Shown: positions 53,578 to 63,368 of the stretch, piece by piece
Numbering within the stretch: position 1 is the stretch's first letter
How the letters are laid out: each line of letters begins with the position of its first letter
Source: Pseudomonadota bacterium
Lineage (GTDB): Bacteria; Pseudomonadota; Alphaproteobacteria; Acetobacterales; Acetobacteraceae
DNA: 64,000 nucleotides
Direction of reading: 5' to 3'
Assembly (NCBI GenBank): GCA_021815825.1
Contig: JAKAZO010000009.1
Location: 1 to 64,000 of the forward strand
Notes under the pieces: model-generated
Databases searched by the model: none
Told to the model about the DNA's origin: nothing
What the model saw: the letters and a program-made list of their open reading frames with translations, nothing else
Position numbers and translations under genes: made by a program

Positions 53578-54612
53578 CGTGCCGGCGACCTGCGGCCGGT
53601 TCTGGCCCGCCTCGCCACCGGCGCCAGCCTGACCGAGGCGGAGGCGGAGCAGGCTTTCGGCGTGATCATGTCGGGCGAGGCGACACCGGCGCAGATCGCC
53701 GGGCTGCTGATGGCGATGCGCGTGCGCGGCGAGACGGCGGGTGAGCTGACCGGCGCGGTGCGGGCGATGCGGGCGCGGATGCTGCCTGTCGTGCTGCCGC
53801 CGGCGCTGGCGGCGCAGGCGATGGATGTGTGCGGCACGGGTGGTGACAATGCCGGCACGCTCAATGTCTCCACGGCGGTGGTGTTCGTGCTGGCCGGGCT
53901 TGGTGTGCCGGTGGCCAAGCACGGCAACCGGGCGCTGTCCTCGCGCACGGGAGGGGCGGACGTGCTGGGCGCGCTCGGCGTCGATGTCGATGTGCCGACC
54001 GACCGGCTGGCGGGAATTCTGGCGCAGGCCGGGTGCGTCTTTCTTTTCGCCCCGCGCCACCACGCCGCCTTGCGCCATGCCGCCGGCCCGCGCGTCGAAC
54101 TCGGCACCCGCACGATCTTCAATCTGCTCGGGCCGCTGGCCAACCCCGCCTCGGTGCCGCGCCAGCTCATCGGCGTGTTCGATCCTGCCTGGGCGGAGCC
54201 GATGGCCCTCGCGTTGCGCGAACTCGGAACCGAGCGCTGCTGGGTGGTGCACGGCCAGGGGCTCGACGAGCTGGCCCTGGCCGGCGAGAACCAGGTCGTG
54301 GAGCTGGCAGGGGGGCGGCTCAGTCGGTTCACCGTCCGTGCCGAAGCGGCGGGGCTGGCGCCGGCGCCGGTCAGCGCCATCCGCGGCGGTGACGCCGCCG
54401 AGAACGCCGCCGCACTGGAGGCGTTGCTGCGCGGCGCTGCCGGGGCGTACCGCGACACGGTGCTGCTCAACGCGGCCGCCGCCCTCATCATCGCCGGGCG
54501 CGCCGCCGACCTGGCCGAGGGCGCCGGCCTGGCGGCGGCGGCGATCGATGCCGGCGCTGCCCTGGCCGCGCTGGACCGCTTGCGCGCCGCCGCACCCCTG
54601 GCATCCTGCTGA
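53473..54612 (+). CDS. trpD: Anthranilate phosphoribosyltransferase with N-terminal pentapeptide repeat
   Basis: Transfers phosphoribose from PRPP to anthranilate. The family-like core starts at about [12 protein letters not shown] and carries [15 protein letters not shown] (PRPP/Mg), [17 protein letters not shown], and [13 protein letters not shown]. Upstream, the frame contains seven 15-bp repeats encoding V-P-T-P-P/T, each beginning with a GTG (53473, 53488, 53503, 53518, 53533, 53548, 53563). Any could start translation, giving 0-30 extra N-terminal residues; no clear ribosome binding site decides. The first GTG is listed; 53563 would give the most normal protein (349 residues). Confidence 0.9.
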   Translation: MATPTVATPPVPTPPVPTPPVPTPTVPTPTVPTSGRAGDLRPVLARLATGASLTEAEAEQAFGVIMSGEATPAQIAGLLMAMRVRGETAGELTGAVRAMRARMLPVVLPPALAAQAMDVCGTGGDNAGTLNVSTAVVFVLAGLGVPVAKHGNRALSSRTGGADVLGALGVDVDVPTDRLAGILAQAGCVFLFAPRHHAALRHAAGPRVELGTRTIFNLLGPLANPASVPRQLIGVFDPAWAEPMALALRELGTERCWVVHGQGLDELALAGENQVVELAGGRLSRFTVRAEAAGLAPAPVSAIRGGDAAENAAALEALLRGAAGAYRDTVLLNAAAALIIAGRAADLAEGAGLAAAAIDAGAALAALDRLRAAAPLASC

Positions 54613-54635
54613 GCGATGTTCGACGAGGATACTTG

Positions 54636-55460
54636 ATGAACGCGTCCCCCCCCGCCGTGCCCATGCCCGACATGCTGGCGCGGATCTGCGCCGATACCCG
54701 CACCGAGACCGCCCGGCGCAAGCAGGCGACGCCACTGGCCGCGCTGAAGTCCGAGATCGCCGCCGCCACGCCGCCGCGCGGTTTCGGCCGGGCGATCAAG
54801 GCGGCGGCGGCGCGTGGCGGGGTGGCGCTGATCACCGAGATCAAGAAGGCCTCACCCTCGGGTGGCCTGATCCGGCCGGATTTCGACCCGCCGGCGCTCG
54901 CCCGCGCCTATCGGGACGGCGGCGCGGTGTGCCTCTCCGTGCTCACCGACACGCCCTATTTCCAGGGCGAGCCGGCGCATCTGCGCGCCGCCCGCGACGC
55001 CGTCGATCTGCCGGTGCTGCGCAAGGATTTCATCCTGGATCCCTGGCAGGTCCATGAGAGCCGAGCGATGGGCGCGGATTGCATCCTGCTCATCCTCGCC
55101 GCGCTGACCGACGCCGAGGCGCTGGAACTCGGCGAACTGGCGCGCTCGCTGGACATGGATGTGCTCGCCGAGGTGCACGATCAGGCCGAGCTCGACCGCG
55201 CGCTCGGGCTGCCGACGGACCTCATCGGCATCAACAACCGCAATCTGCGCACCCTGACGACCGATCTCGGCGTCTCGCAGGCGCTGGCGCCGCAAATTCC
55301 ACCCGAGCGGGTGCCGATCGCGGAGAGCGGCATCCGCTCGTACGCCGACATCGCGGCGCTGCGCGCGCGCGGCGTGCTCGGCTTCCTCGTCGGCGAGCAC
55401 CTGATGCGCCAGGCGGACGTCGCCGCGGCGACGCGGGCGCTACGCGGCGAGGCGGCATGA
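54636..55460 (+). CDS. trpC: Indole-3-glycerol phosphate synthase
   Basis: A 274-residue TIM-barrel enzyme converting CdRP to indole-3-glycerol phosphate. Family text: [22 protein letters not shown] (catalytic lysine), [35 protein letters not shown] and [11 protein letters not shown] 54636 follows a GAGGA; TTG 54633 is an in-frame alternative. It overlaps moaC by 4 bp. Confidence 0.96.
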   Translation: MNASPPAVPMPDMLARICADTRTETARRKQATPLAALKSEIAAATPPRGFGRAIKAAAARGGVALITEIKKASPSGGLIRPDFDPPALARAYRDGGAVCLSVLTDTPYFQGEPAHLRAARDAVDLPVLRKDFILDPWQVHESRAMGADCILLILAALTDAEALELGELARSLDMDVLAEVHDQAELDRALGLPTDLIGINNRNLRTLTTDLGVSQALAPQIPPERVPIAESGIRSYADIAALRARGVLGFLVGEHLMRQADVAAATRALRGEAA

Positions 55461-55933
55461 GCGGCCGGCTCACCCATTTCGACGCCGCCGGCAACGCGGC
55501 GATGGTCGACGTCTCGGCCAAGCCGGCCACGGTGCGCAGCGCCACGGCGCGGGCGCGGGTGGTGATGCTGCCGGCGACGCTGGCGATGATCGCCGAGGGC
55601 AGCGCGAAGAAGGGCGACGTGCTCGGCGTCGCCCGGCTGGCCGGCATCATGGCGGCCAAGCGCACGGCCGATCTCATCCCGCTCTGCCATCCGCTGGCGC
55701 TGAGCGCGGTCGCGGTCGATCTCTCCCTTGCGCCCCCGGATGCGGTCGAGATCGCGGCGACGGTCCGCACGACCGGCCCCACCGGGGTCGAGATGGAGGC
55801 GCTGACCGCTGCCTCGGTCGCCGCGCTCACGGTCTATGACATGTGCAAGGCGGTCGATCGCGGCATGCGGATCGAGGCGCTGCGGGTGGTGCATAAATCG
55901 GGCGGCAAGTCCGGCGAATTCACGCAGGAGTGA
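55457..55933 (+). CDS. moaC: Cyclic pyranopterin monophosphate synthase MoaC
   Basis: A 158-residue molybdenum-cofactor enzyme acting after MoaA to form cyclic pyranopterin monophosphate. Conserved [59 protein letters not shown] and VHKSGGKSG are present. ATGA-coupled to trpC and 6 bp before moeA. Confidence 0.96.
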   Translation: MSGRLTHFDAAGNAAMVDVSAKPATVRSATARARVVMLPATLAMIAEGSAKKGDVLGVARLAGIMAAKRTADLIPLCHPLALSAVAVDLSLAPPDAVEIAATVRTTGPTGVEMEALTAASVAALTVYDMCKAVDRGMRIEALRVVHKSGGKSGEFTQE

Positions 55934-55939
55934 GGCGAC

Positions 55940-57145
55940 ATGATCAGCGTCGAAGCGGCGCGCGCTCGCATCCTGGCCGGTCTTGCGCCGACGCCGCCGG
56001 AGACCGTGGCGCTCGCCGAGGCGCTCGGGCGGGTCACCGCCGGCCCGGTGCGCGCGCGCCTGACCCAGCCACCGGCCGATGTCTCGGCGATGGACGGCTA
56101 CGCCATCCGCGGCGTGGATGGGGCGGCGGGGGCTTCGCTCCGGGTGATCGGCACCGCGCCGGCGGGCCATCCCTTCATCGGCACGGTCGGGCCCGGCCAG
56201 GCGGTGCGCCTGTTCACCGGCAGCCTCGTGCCCGAGGGCGCCGACACGGTGCTGCTGCAGGAGGACGCGCGCCGGGAGGGCGAGATCGTGACCCTGCTCG
56301 AGGCGGCGCGGCCGGGCAGGCACATCCGGCGCAAGGGTCAGGACTTCGCCGCGGACGAGGAGGTGGTGCCGGCAGGGCGGCGGCTGGGTCCGCGGGATAT
56401 CGGCCTCGCCGCGGCGGCAAACCATCCCTGGCTCATGGTGCATCGCCGCCCGCGCGTGGCAATTTTGGCGACGGGGGATGAGTTGGCGCTGCCCGGCGAG
56501 CCGATTCCGCCCGGCGGCATCGTCAGTTCCAACGCCCATGCGCTCGCCGCCCTGGTGCAGCGCGCCGGCGGCGTGCCGACGGTACTGCCGAAGGCCGGCG
56601 ACGACCCGGCAGCCATCGCCGCGGCCGCGGACGCCGCCGCCGGGTGCGACCTGTTTGTTACCACCGGCGGGGCGAGCGTTGGCGATCATGATCTGGTGCA
56701 GCCGGCGCTGGCCGCGCGCGGATTGGTGGTCGATTTCTGGCGCATCGCCATGCGGCCGGGCAAACCCTTGATGTTCGGGCGGATCGGCGCCGCGCCGGTG
56801 CTCGGCTTGCCGGGCAATCCGGTCTCGGCGATGGTCTGCGCGCTGCTGTTCCTGGTCCCCGCGCTCGCCCGCCTCGGCGGCCTGGCCGAGACTGCGCTCC
56901 CCACTCGCACCGCCCGGCTCGGTGCGCCGCTGCGCGCCAACGACCATCGGGCGGATTTCCTGCGCGCCGCGCTGGCCGCCGATGACACCGGCGAGCTCGT
57001 CGCGACCGCCTTCGAGACGCAGGATTCGGCGATGCTGAAGCTGCTCGCCCGGGCGGACTGCCTGATCCTGCGCGCCCCGCACGCGCCCCCCGCCGCCGCG
57101 GGCGAGCCCGCCGAGGTGCTGGTGCTGGCCGCGCTGGGGCTCTGA
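55940..57145 (+). CDS. moeA: Molybdopterin molybdenumtransferase MoeA
   Basis: A 401-residue protein inserting molybdate into adenylylated molybdopterin. Characteristic DVSAMDGYAIRG, RLFTGSLVPEGADTVLLQEDA, VAILATGDELALPGEP, TTGGASVGDHDLVQPAL, and GLPGNPVSAMVCALLFL. With moaC it would supply the cofactor needed by the molybdopterin enzyme at 21.5 kb. Confidence 0.96.
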   Translation: MISVEAARARILAGLAPTPPETVALAEALGRVTAGPVRARLTQPPADVSAMDGYAIRGVDGAAGASLRVIGTAPAGHPFIGTVGPGQAVRLFTGSLVPEGADTVLLQEDARREGEIVTLLEAARPGRHIRRKGQDFAADEEVVPAGRRLGPRDIGLAAAANHPWLMVHRRPRVAILATGDELALPGEPIPPGGIVSSNAHALAALVQRAGGVPTVLPKAGDDPAAIAAAADAAAGCDLFVTTGGASVGDHDLVQPALAARGLVVDFWRIAMRPGKPLMFGRIGAAPVLGLPGNPVSAMVCALLFLVPALARLGGLAETALPTRTARLGAPLRANDHRADFLRAALAADDTGELVATAFETQDSAMLKLLARADCLILRAPHAPPAAAGEPAEVLVLAALGL

Positions 57146-57150
57146 CCCGC

Positions 57151-57200
57151 GCGCGGAGCGCGTTCATACTGACCAGCGCGGAGCACGTTCATACTGACCC
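57151..57200 (+). repeat. 25-bp direct tandem repeat between moeA and lexA
   Basis: Two copies (57151-57175, 57176-57200) of GCGCGGAGCGCGTTCATACT followed by GACCA/GACCC, differing at one or two bases, then a further GCGCG-TA-GCGCG segment. Lies 6 bp after the moeA stop. Confidence 0.88.
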
Positions 57201-57244
57201 CGCGCGTAGCGCGCTGATTTTTCAGGCCTGGCGACGCCGTAGGC

Positions 57245-57274
57245 TTGACGGGCCGGGGCGAACCAATATAGAAC
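57245..57274 (+). promoter_or_regulatory. lexA promoter with alphaproteobacterial SOS box
   Basis: GAAC-N7-GAAC (57260-57274, GAACCAATATAGAAC) is the alphaproteobacterial LexA-binding motif. A TTGACG (57245-57250) and TATAGA (57267-57272) at 16-bp spacing give a promoter whose -10 lies inside the box, so LexA would repress its own gene until DNA damage. Confidence 0.85.
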
Positions 57275-57338
57275 AGCCGTCGGTTGCTGCTTTGTTCCAA
57301 ATTTGGCAGCCGTGCCGCGGTCGGGAAAGGGCTCCGCC

Positions 57339-58070
57339 ATGCTCACGCGCAAGCAGCACGAGCTGCTGATGTTCATCGACGGCTACCTGAAATCCACCGG
57401 ATTCTCGCCGAGTTTCGAGGAGATGAAATCGGCGCTGCGGCTGAAGTCCAAGTCCGGCATCCATCGGTTGATCTCCGCGCTCGAGGAGCGCGGCTTTCTG
57501 CAGCGGCGCCACCACCGCGCCCGCGCGTTGGAAGTGGTGCGGCTGCCCGATGACGCCGTGGTGCGCGCGAGTGAGGCGGCGGCCGAGCCGCGTGCCGGTC
57601 AGCAGGCGGCGCAGGGGTTCAGCGCCAATGTGATCCGTGGTGATTTCTCGCCGCGGCTCGCCGGCGTGCGGGCGGCGAACGAGGCGCCGGCGGTGCAGTT
57701 GCCGCTCTATGGCCGCATCGCGGCCGGCCTGCCGATCGAGGCGCTGCGGGAATCGGGGGCGCAGATCGAGGTGCCGCTCGCCATGCTCGGCGGCGGCGAG
57801 CACTACGCGCTGCAGGTGGCCGGCGATTCGATGGAGGAGGCCGGCATCCTGGACGGCGATACGGTCATCATCCGCAAGGGCGAGACGGCGGAGAACGGCC
57901 AGGTCGTGGTGGCGCTGGTGGACGAGGCCGAGGTGACGCTGAAGCGCCTGCGCCGGCGCGGCAATTCGGTGGCGCTGGAACCGGCGAATGCGCGCTACGA
58001 GACCCGCATCCTTCCGGCCGAGCGGGTCAAGGTGCAGGGGCGGCTGGTGGCGCTGCTGCGTCGCTACTGA
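57339..58070 (+). CDS. lexA: LexA repressor
   Basis: A 243-residue SOS repressor with self-cleavage. N-terminal winged helix ([39 protein letters not shown]). Cleavage site A129-G130 ([11 protein letters not shown]), catalytic S164 ([10 protein letters not shown]) and K202 ([10 protein letters not shown]). The linker is longer than in E. coli, as in alphaproteobacteria. Self-regulated through the SOS box upstream. Its 3' end overlaps comEC, transcribed the other way, by 44 bp. Confidence 0.96.
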   Translation: MLTRKQHELLMFIDGYLKSTGFSPSFEEMKSALRLKSKSGIHRLISALEERGFLQRRHHRARALEVVRLPDDAVVRASEAAAEPRAGQQAAQGFSANVIRGDFSPRLAGVRAANEAPAVQLPLYGRIAAGLPIEALRESGAQIEVPLAMLGGGEHYALQVAGDSMEEAGILDGDTVIIRKGETAENGQVVVALVDEAEVTLKRLRRRGNSVALEPANARYETRILPAERVKVQGRLVALLRRY

Positions 58071-60243
58071 CGGCGCCGAAGGGCCGGCGCGGCGGATAGG
58101 CGCGACGGCGCCACACGGGCTCCGGCGGAACCCAGGGACGGTTGCCGCGCCAGGCGCGGTCCGTGAGCACGCGCAGTCCGGCCGGGTCGAGCCAGATCGC
58201 CTGCGCGCCCTGGCGCCAGACGGTGATGCGGTCGATCAGCCGCGGCCAGGGTGGAGGATCGAGACACCGGCCGCGGGCGCGCTCGGCCGAGAGCATCACC
58301 ATCGCCTCATCGCAGCCTGTCACCTGGCCTTCGCCGGTGACGAGCAGCGCCGCCGGCCCGCCCGGGCGGGCGCGGAGCAGGCAGTATTCGGCCGTGCAGC
58401 GGATCGCGTCCGGTGCCTCGCTGGCGCCGACGCTGATCGGGCGCGCCCGCCCGGCGGCCCAGAACTGTTCGAAGCTCTCCAGCGTGAACCGCGCCGCGCC
58501 GGGCGCCGCGGCGACATAGACCGCGCCGGGCGCGCGCAGCGCGATCAGCCGTGCGTCGGCCGAGACGAGGATGTCCGGCGGGCGGACCAGCAGCGGCGTG
58601 GCGAGCCCGGCCAGGATCAGCGGCACCCCGACCAGGCGGAGCCGGCTGCGCCAGAGCCCGAGCCAAGCCATGCCCAGCGCCAGCAGGCAGAGCCCCGTCA
58701 GCGGCAGATGCGGCACTTTCAGGGTCGCGACCGGCAAGGCGGACACGGTCCTGGCGACGAACAGCACCGCCTCCACGCCCCAGCCCATCGGCACCAGCGC
58801 CAGCCGTTCGAGTCCGAACGGCATCAGCGCCAGCGCCACCATTCCCGCCGGCATCACCCACAGCGCTGTGAGCGGCACGGCGATCATGTTGGCGATGATG
58901 AAATAGAGCTGGATCTGGCCGAAATGATAGGCGGCGAAGGGCGCCGAGGCACTGCCGGCGAGCAGGCTGGTCAGCGCCAGCCCGGCGAGATGCAGCAGGA
59001 ACCGCCGCCCAGGATGGCCGTTGCCGTGCAGGCGGATGAGCGCCGGGCGCATGCGCTCATAGCCGGCGATCAGCGCCAGCACGGCAGAAAAGCTCATCTG
59101 GAAGCTGACGCCGGTGATCTCGGCCGGCTCCAGCAGGAGCACGGTCGCCATCGCCAGCGCGAGCCCGCGCAGCGAGACCGCGCGGCGCCCGGCCAGCAGC
59201 GCCAGGGTGAACAGGGAGGCCATGGCGAAGCTGCGCAGGATCGGCACGTGCATGCCGGTGAGCACCATGTAGAAACCGCCGCCGGCCAGCGCCACGAGCG
59301 CGGCGATCGGCTTGGTCGGCCAGCGCAGCGCGGCATGTTCCCAGGCCGCCAGCGCCAGCCGGGCGGCGCCCATCAGCAAGCCCATGACGATGCCGATATG
59401 CAGGCCGGCGATGGCCAGCAGGTGGGCGAGGCCGGAATCGCGGAAGGCGGCGCGGTCCGCCGGGGCGATGCCGGCGGTGAAGCCGGTCAGCAGCGTGGTC
59501 GCGATCGACCCGCGCGCGTTCGGCAGCACCGCGCCGACGCGCGCGGCGATCGCCTCGCGCAGCGCCTGCACCCGCGCCGCCCAGCCCTCCGTCCCGCCGC
59601 TGCTGAGCCGCTCGGCCGGCCCGAGCGCATAGCCGTAGCCGCCGATGCGGCCGAAATAGGCATCCCGCTGCAGGTCCCAGGCGCCGGGATAGGCTGGCGG
59701 CGGGGGCGGGCGAACCATGGCACGCAGACGCAACCGGTCGCCGGTGGCCAGCGCCGTCTCGTCCTCGGTCCGCAGCCGAATGCGCAGGCTGCGCGCAAGC
59801 GCCGGCGCGTCCTCAGTGAGTTGCGCGCCCCCGATCGTGACGCGCCGGCCGGCGGGCAGCGGCTCGACGGCGACCACCGTGCCGGTGAGCGTGACGGCGT
59901 GGGTCGGCAGGTCTGGCAGGGCAGGGGCGCGGGCGGCGGCGAGTTCTGCGGCCGCGAAGCCGAGCGCGGCGGCGGCGACCGCGGCAGCTCCTGCGCGCGC
60001 GATCGGCCGCGCGCCGAGCAGCAGCCAGGCGGCGAAGGCGGCGGCGAAGGCGGCCGCGCCGAGCCAGCCCGGCGGCTCGGCGCGCAGCGTGAAGTAGAGG
60101 GCGTCGCCAGCGCCCATGAACACCGGCAGCCAGAGCGCGAAGCGGCCGCGCTCGGCGGCGAGCAGCGCGTGCCAAAGCGCCAGCGCGCGCTCACCCGCGC
60201 GCGTGTCCTCGCCGGCCGGGAGAGCGAGCGCGATACCCCTCAC
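58027..60243 (-). CDS. comEC: ComEC/Rec2 DNA-uptake channel protein
   Basis: Polytopic membrane protein of natural transformation, forming the inner-membrane DNA channel. An N-terminal DUF4131-like domain ([18 protein letters not shown] region), then the competence core with [37 protein letters not shown] and [20 protein letters not shown]-terminal segment has weak beta-lactamase-like character without the usual metal histidines. GTG 60243 is chosen because the membrane region begins soon after; the frame is open to an ATG at 60357. No pilus or other com genes are adjacent, so uptake function is inferred from the family. Confidence 0.86.
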   Translation of the reverse strand: MRGIALALPAGEDTRAGERALALWHALLAAERGRFALWLPVFMGAGDALYFTLRAEPPGWLGAAAFAAAFAAWLLLGARPIARAGAAAVAAAALGFAAAELAAARAPALPDLPTHAVTLTGTVVAVEPLPAGRRVTIGGAQLTEDAPALARSLRIRLRTEDETALATGDRLRLRAMVRPPPPPAYPGAWDLQRDAYFGRIGGYGYALGPAERLSSGGTEGWAARVQALREAIAARVGAVLPNARGSIATTLLTGFTAGIAPADRAAFRDSGLAHLLAIAGLHIGIVMGLLMGAARLALAAWEHAALRWPTKPIAALVALAGGGFYMVLTGMHVPILRSFAMASLFTLALLAGRRAVSLRGLALAMATVLLLEPAEITGVSFQMSFSAVLALIAGYERMRPALIRLHGNGHPGRRFLLHLAGLALTSLLAGSASAPFAAYHFGQIQLYFIIANMIAVPLTALWVMPAGMVALALMPFGLERLALVPMGWGVEAVLFVARTVSALPVATLKVPHLPLTGLCLLALGMAWLGLWRSRLRLVGVPLILAGLATPLLVRPPDILVSADARLIALRAPGAVYVAAAPGAARFTLESFEQFWAAGRARPISVGASEAPDAIRCTAEYCLLRARPGGPAALLVTGEGQVTGCDEAMVMLSAERARGRCLDPPPWPRLIDRITVWRQGAQAIWLDPAGLRVLTDRAWRGNRPWVPPEPVWRRRAYPPRRPFGAVSSDAAAPPAAPAP

Positions 60244-60413
60244 TGGGCCAACCTCTGGTTGCAGTCCGACCGCACAGTAACGCGTCGCGCCGGGGCCGCG
60301 CCAGAGGGCGCGCGCAGGCGACGACTGCCATGGGCCGGCCGAGCTCTGTATCCGCATCGGTGTATCCGCGCGGTGGGTTCATTCGTATAGCTGCGGCAGA
60401 CATGGAGGCGGCG

Positions 60414-61760
60414 ATGCGGCTGATGACGCGGCTGACGGTAGTCTTCTCGGCGCTGGCAGCGTTGGCGCTCGTCCCCGCACAGGCGGAGGAGGGCGGCGCG
60501 GCCTCGCCCACCAGCGCCGTTCCGGCGGCGCAGTCCAGCAACGCCGTCCCGGCGGTTCAGTCCAGCAACGCCCGTCCGGCGATGCAGACGAGCCACGCCA
60601 GCGCGATGATGGCGGGCGACGCGGCGCTGGCCGATCCGGTGTTGGTCGATGCGGTCAGCGCAATGGTTGGCATCTTCGCCCACGAGTTCGGCCATTTCAT
60701 GGTCGGCGAGCTGAACCTGCCGGTCACCGGTCCGGACGAGGATGTCGCCGACGAGTTCGCGGCGATGAGCTTCATCGACACCATCCGTCCGGATCCCATG
60801 CATCTGACACCGATGGCGCTCGCCGCCGCGCGCCTCTGGCTCTACCTCGCCGAGGACGAGGAGGCACGGCACGATCCCTCGCCCTGGTACGACGAGCACT
60901 CGCCCGACCTGCGCCGCTTCGGCCTGTTCGTCTGCGATCTCTACGGCGCGTATCCGCAGAGCTTTGCCGGGGTCATGGAGGTCGGCAACATCCCGCCGCG
61001 GCGCCGCGAACGCTGTGTCACCGACGAGCGCCACCGGCATGCCGCCTGGGCGGCGCTGCTGCGCCCGCACCGCCGCCGCAACGCCGATCCCGATTTCCCC
61101 GGCGACCTGCCCGCGAATACACCGGGCGGGCGCGTCAGCGTCGAGTGGCGTCCGGCCGCCGACCCGCTCGCCGCCCGGCTTTCGGCGATGCTCCAGCGCG
61201 GCGGCGGCTTCGAGGCGATTGCCGCCACCATCTCCAACCTCGAAGTGCTGCCGCGCGACACCAAGATCATCTTCCGGGACTGCGGTGTCATCAATGCCTT
61301 TTACGATACCAAGGACGGCTCGGTGACCATGTGCCACGAGCTGATGGGGCAAATTTATAAGGTCTTCCGCCGCCACGCCCCCGCCATGGTCGCCACGGTC
61401 TCGGCCCGCGCGGACGATTCCGGTTTGGACGATCCCAACAAGGGCGGCGAGACGCTGGCGCGCTTCCTGCGCGGCTTCTGGCGCGTGCAGACCGCGGCCG
61501 GGACGATGACCGCCGAGCTGGCCATGGATGGGTCCTACCGAATGACCGGCGGCGCCGGCGGCACATCGAGCGCGGTCAGCGGCCGCTGGTCCGCGGTACC
61601 GATGGGCAAGGGCGAAGTGCAGCTCAGTTTGGTCCCGATGCAGGCCAGCGGCGAGGGGCTGGCGCATGGCGTGGCGATGATGCCGCAGACGGCGATGCTG
61701 CATGTGCAGGACACCGACACCATGATGTCGCCGCTCGGCATGGTGAGCCGGATGCACTGA
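60414..61760 (+). CDS. Secreted DUF4344-like putative metallopeptidase
   Basis: A 448-residue exported protein: signal peptide (LTVVFSALAALALVPAQA), a linker with three copies of a QSSNAVPAV-type nonapeptide (about residues 35-60), and a metallopeptidase-like domain with H90-E-F-G-H94 (GIFAHEFGHFMVGE) and D113-E114 (VADEFAAMSF). A second pattern YDTKDGSVTMCHELM (about residue 300) echoes the family. A 150-residue C-terminal domain follows. ATG 60414 has GGAGG at 5 bp; ATG 60402 is also possible. Substrate unknown. A terminator hairpin follows. Confidence 0.72.
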   Translation: MRLMTRLTVVFSALAALALVPAQAEEGGAASPTSAVPAAQSSNAVPAVQSSNARPAMQTSHASAMMAGDAALADPVLVDAVSAMVGIFAHEFGHFMVGELNLPVTGPDEDVADEFAAMSFIDTIRPDPMHLTPMALAAARLWLYLAEDEEARHDPSPWYDEHSPDLRRFGLFVCDLYGAYPQSFAGVMEVGNIPPRRRERCVTDERHRHAAWAALLRPHRRRNADPDFPGDLPANTPGGRVSVEWRPAADPLAARLSAMLQRGGGFEAIAATISNLEVLPRDTKIIFRDCGVINAFYDTKDGSVTMCHELMGQIYKVFRRHAPAMVATVSARADDSGLDDPNKGGETLARFLRGFWRVQTAAGTMTAELAMDGSYRMTGGAGGTSSAVSGRWSAVPMGKGEVQLSLVPMQASGEGLAHGVAMMPQTAMLHVQDTDTMMSPLGMVSRMH

Positions 61761-61786
61761 GCGGCGAGTCGGTCCAGTGTCCTGCG

Positions 61787-61810
61787 CCTGAAATAGGCTT
61801 GCATTTCAGG
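61787..61810 (+). terminator. Hairpin terminator after the metallopeptidase gene
   Basis: CCTGAAAT (61787-61794) pairs with ATTTCAGG (61803-61810), 8-nt loop, 26 bp after the stop. No T-tract. Confidence 0.55.
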
Positions 61811-61917
61811 GATGAGCAGACCACTGAAAACAAAGAGCTAGTATCCCGGGAATTCGCTTGCGGATGGGCGGATCAGGGCCGTAGAACGCCGCTCCGTCAC
61901 AGGAACAGGCGTCGCTG

Positions 61918-63315
61918 ATGACCGTCCGCACCCGCTTCGCGCCGAGCCCGACCGGCATGCTGCATATCGGCGGCGCGCGCACCGCGTTGTTCAATTTTCT
62001 CTACGCCCGCCACCATGGCGGCGAATACCATCTGCGCATCGAGGACACCGACCGCGCCCGCAGCACGGAGGAAGCCACCCGCGTCATCCTGGACGGGTTG
62101 GCCTGGCTCGGGCTGATCCCGGACGCGCCACCGCTCTACCAGTCCACCCGCGCCGCCCGCCACGCCGAGGCGGCGCAAGCGATGCTCGCCGCCGGCCACG
62201 CCTATCCCTGCTACTGCACGGCCGAGGAGCTGCAGGCGATGCGCGAGCGCGCCATCGCCGAAGGTCGCCCGCCACGCTATGACGGGCGCTGGCGCGACCG
62301 CGATCCGGCCGAGGCGCCGCCCGGCGTCATGCCGGCGATCCGGCTCAAGGCGCCGCGCGAGGGCGAGACCGTGGTCCGGGATCTCGTCCAGGGTGAAGTG
62401 CGGGTTGCCAACAGCGAGCTCGACGATCTCATCCTGCTGCGCAGCGATGGCACGCCGACCTATCTCCACGCCGTCGTCGTCGACGATCACGACATGGGCA
62501 TCACCCATGTCATCCGCGGCGACGACCACCTCACCAACACGTTCCGCCAGGTCCAGATCTATCAGGCGATGGGCTGGGAGCCGCCGCATTTCGCCCATAT
62601 CCCGCTGATCCATGGCGCCGACGGCGCCAAGCTCTCCAAGCGCCACGGCGCCGTCAGCGTGCTCGAGTTCCGCACCCAGGGCTTCCTGCCGGAGGCGGTG
62701 TGCAACTACCTGCTGCGGCTCGGCTGGGGCCATGGCGACGAGGAAGTGATCAGCCGCGAGGAGGCGATCAGGCTGTTCGATCTCGACGGCGTCGGCCGTG
62801 CCGCCTCGCGCATGGACTACGCCAAGCTGACCCATCTCAACGGTGTCTGGCTCCGTCGCGCCGAGGATCAGCGTCTCACCGCCGAGGTGGTGGAGCGGCT
62901 GGCCGGGCGCGACGATCTCAGCCTCGACTCGGCGGCGCGGGCGCGCATCGCGGCGCTCATGCCAGGGCTGAAAGATCGAGCGAAGACATTTGTTGATCTG
63001 GCTGATAATGCGGCGTTTCTGGCACGCAAGACACCGCTGCCGCTGGACCCCAAAGCCGCTGCGCTGCTGACCCCGGAGGCGCGCGCGATGCTCGGCGCGC
63101 TGGCCCCGCATCTCGCCGCCAGCGAGTTCGTCGCCACCGCCCTCGATGCCACGCTGCGCCAGTTCGCCGAGAGCACCGGGCGCAAGCTCGGCCAGGTGGC
63201 CCAGCCGCTGCGCGCGGCGCTGACCGGTTCCACCACCAGCCCGGGCATCGACGCCACGCTGGCCGCGCTCGGGCGCGACGAATCGCTTGCCCGGATCCTG
63301 GCGGTGGCGGCATGA
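61918..63315 (+). CDS. gltX: Glutamyl-tRNA synthetase
   Basis: A 465-residue class I synthetase. HIGH region [47 protein letters not shown] (zinc-cysteine region reduced), and KMSKS region [12 protein letters not shown] at about residue 240. Charges tRNA-Glu (possibly tRNA-Gln as well; the gene set for amidation cannot be judged here). The normal alphaproteobacterial neighbour gltA is missing downstream; pyrB follows instead. Confidence 0.95.
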   Translation: MTVRTRFAPSPTGMLHIGGARTALFNFLYARHHGGEYHLRIEDTDRARSTEEATRVILDGLAWLGLIPDAPPLYQSTRAARHAEAAQAMLAAGHAYPCYCTAEELQAMRERAIAEGRPPRYDGRWRDRDPAEAPPGVMPAIRLKAPREGETVVRDLVQGEVRVANSELDDLILLRSDGTPTYLHAVVVDDHDMGITHVIRGDDHLTNTFRQVQIYQAMGWEPPHFAHIPLIHGADGAKLSKRHGAVSVLEFRTQGFLPEAVCNYLLRLGWGHGDEEVISREEAIRLFDLDGVGRAASRMDYAKLTHLNGVWLRRAEDQRLTAEVVERLAGRDDLSLDSAARARIAALMPGLKDRAKTFVDLADNAAFLARKTPLPLDPKAAALLTPEARAMLGALAPHLAASEFVATALDATLRQFAESTGRKLGQVAQPLRAALTGSTTSPGIDATLAALGRDESLARILAVAA

Positions 63316-63368
63316 AGGCGGAGGCGGCAGGGGAGGAAACGGTGCAGGTGGGCGGCGGCGCAGCATGA
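63312..63368 (+). CDS. 18-codon ORF bridging gltX and pyrB
   Basis: ATG 63312 overlaps the gltX stop and the TGA at 63366 overlaps the pyrB start, both by ATGA. The peptide ([18 protein letters not shown]) has no known match. It contains GGGGAGGA (63329-63336), about 29 bp before pyrB. It may be a coupling leader or a chance frame. Confidence 0.3.
   Translation: MKAEAAGEETVQVGGGAA

Noticed and set aside
57988-60390. 800-codon plus-strand frame opposite comEC
   Set aside because: Extreme Arg/Gln/Gly/His content and no motif; comEC on the other strand has clear membrane helices.
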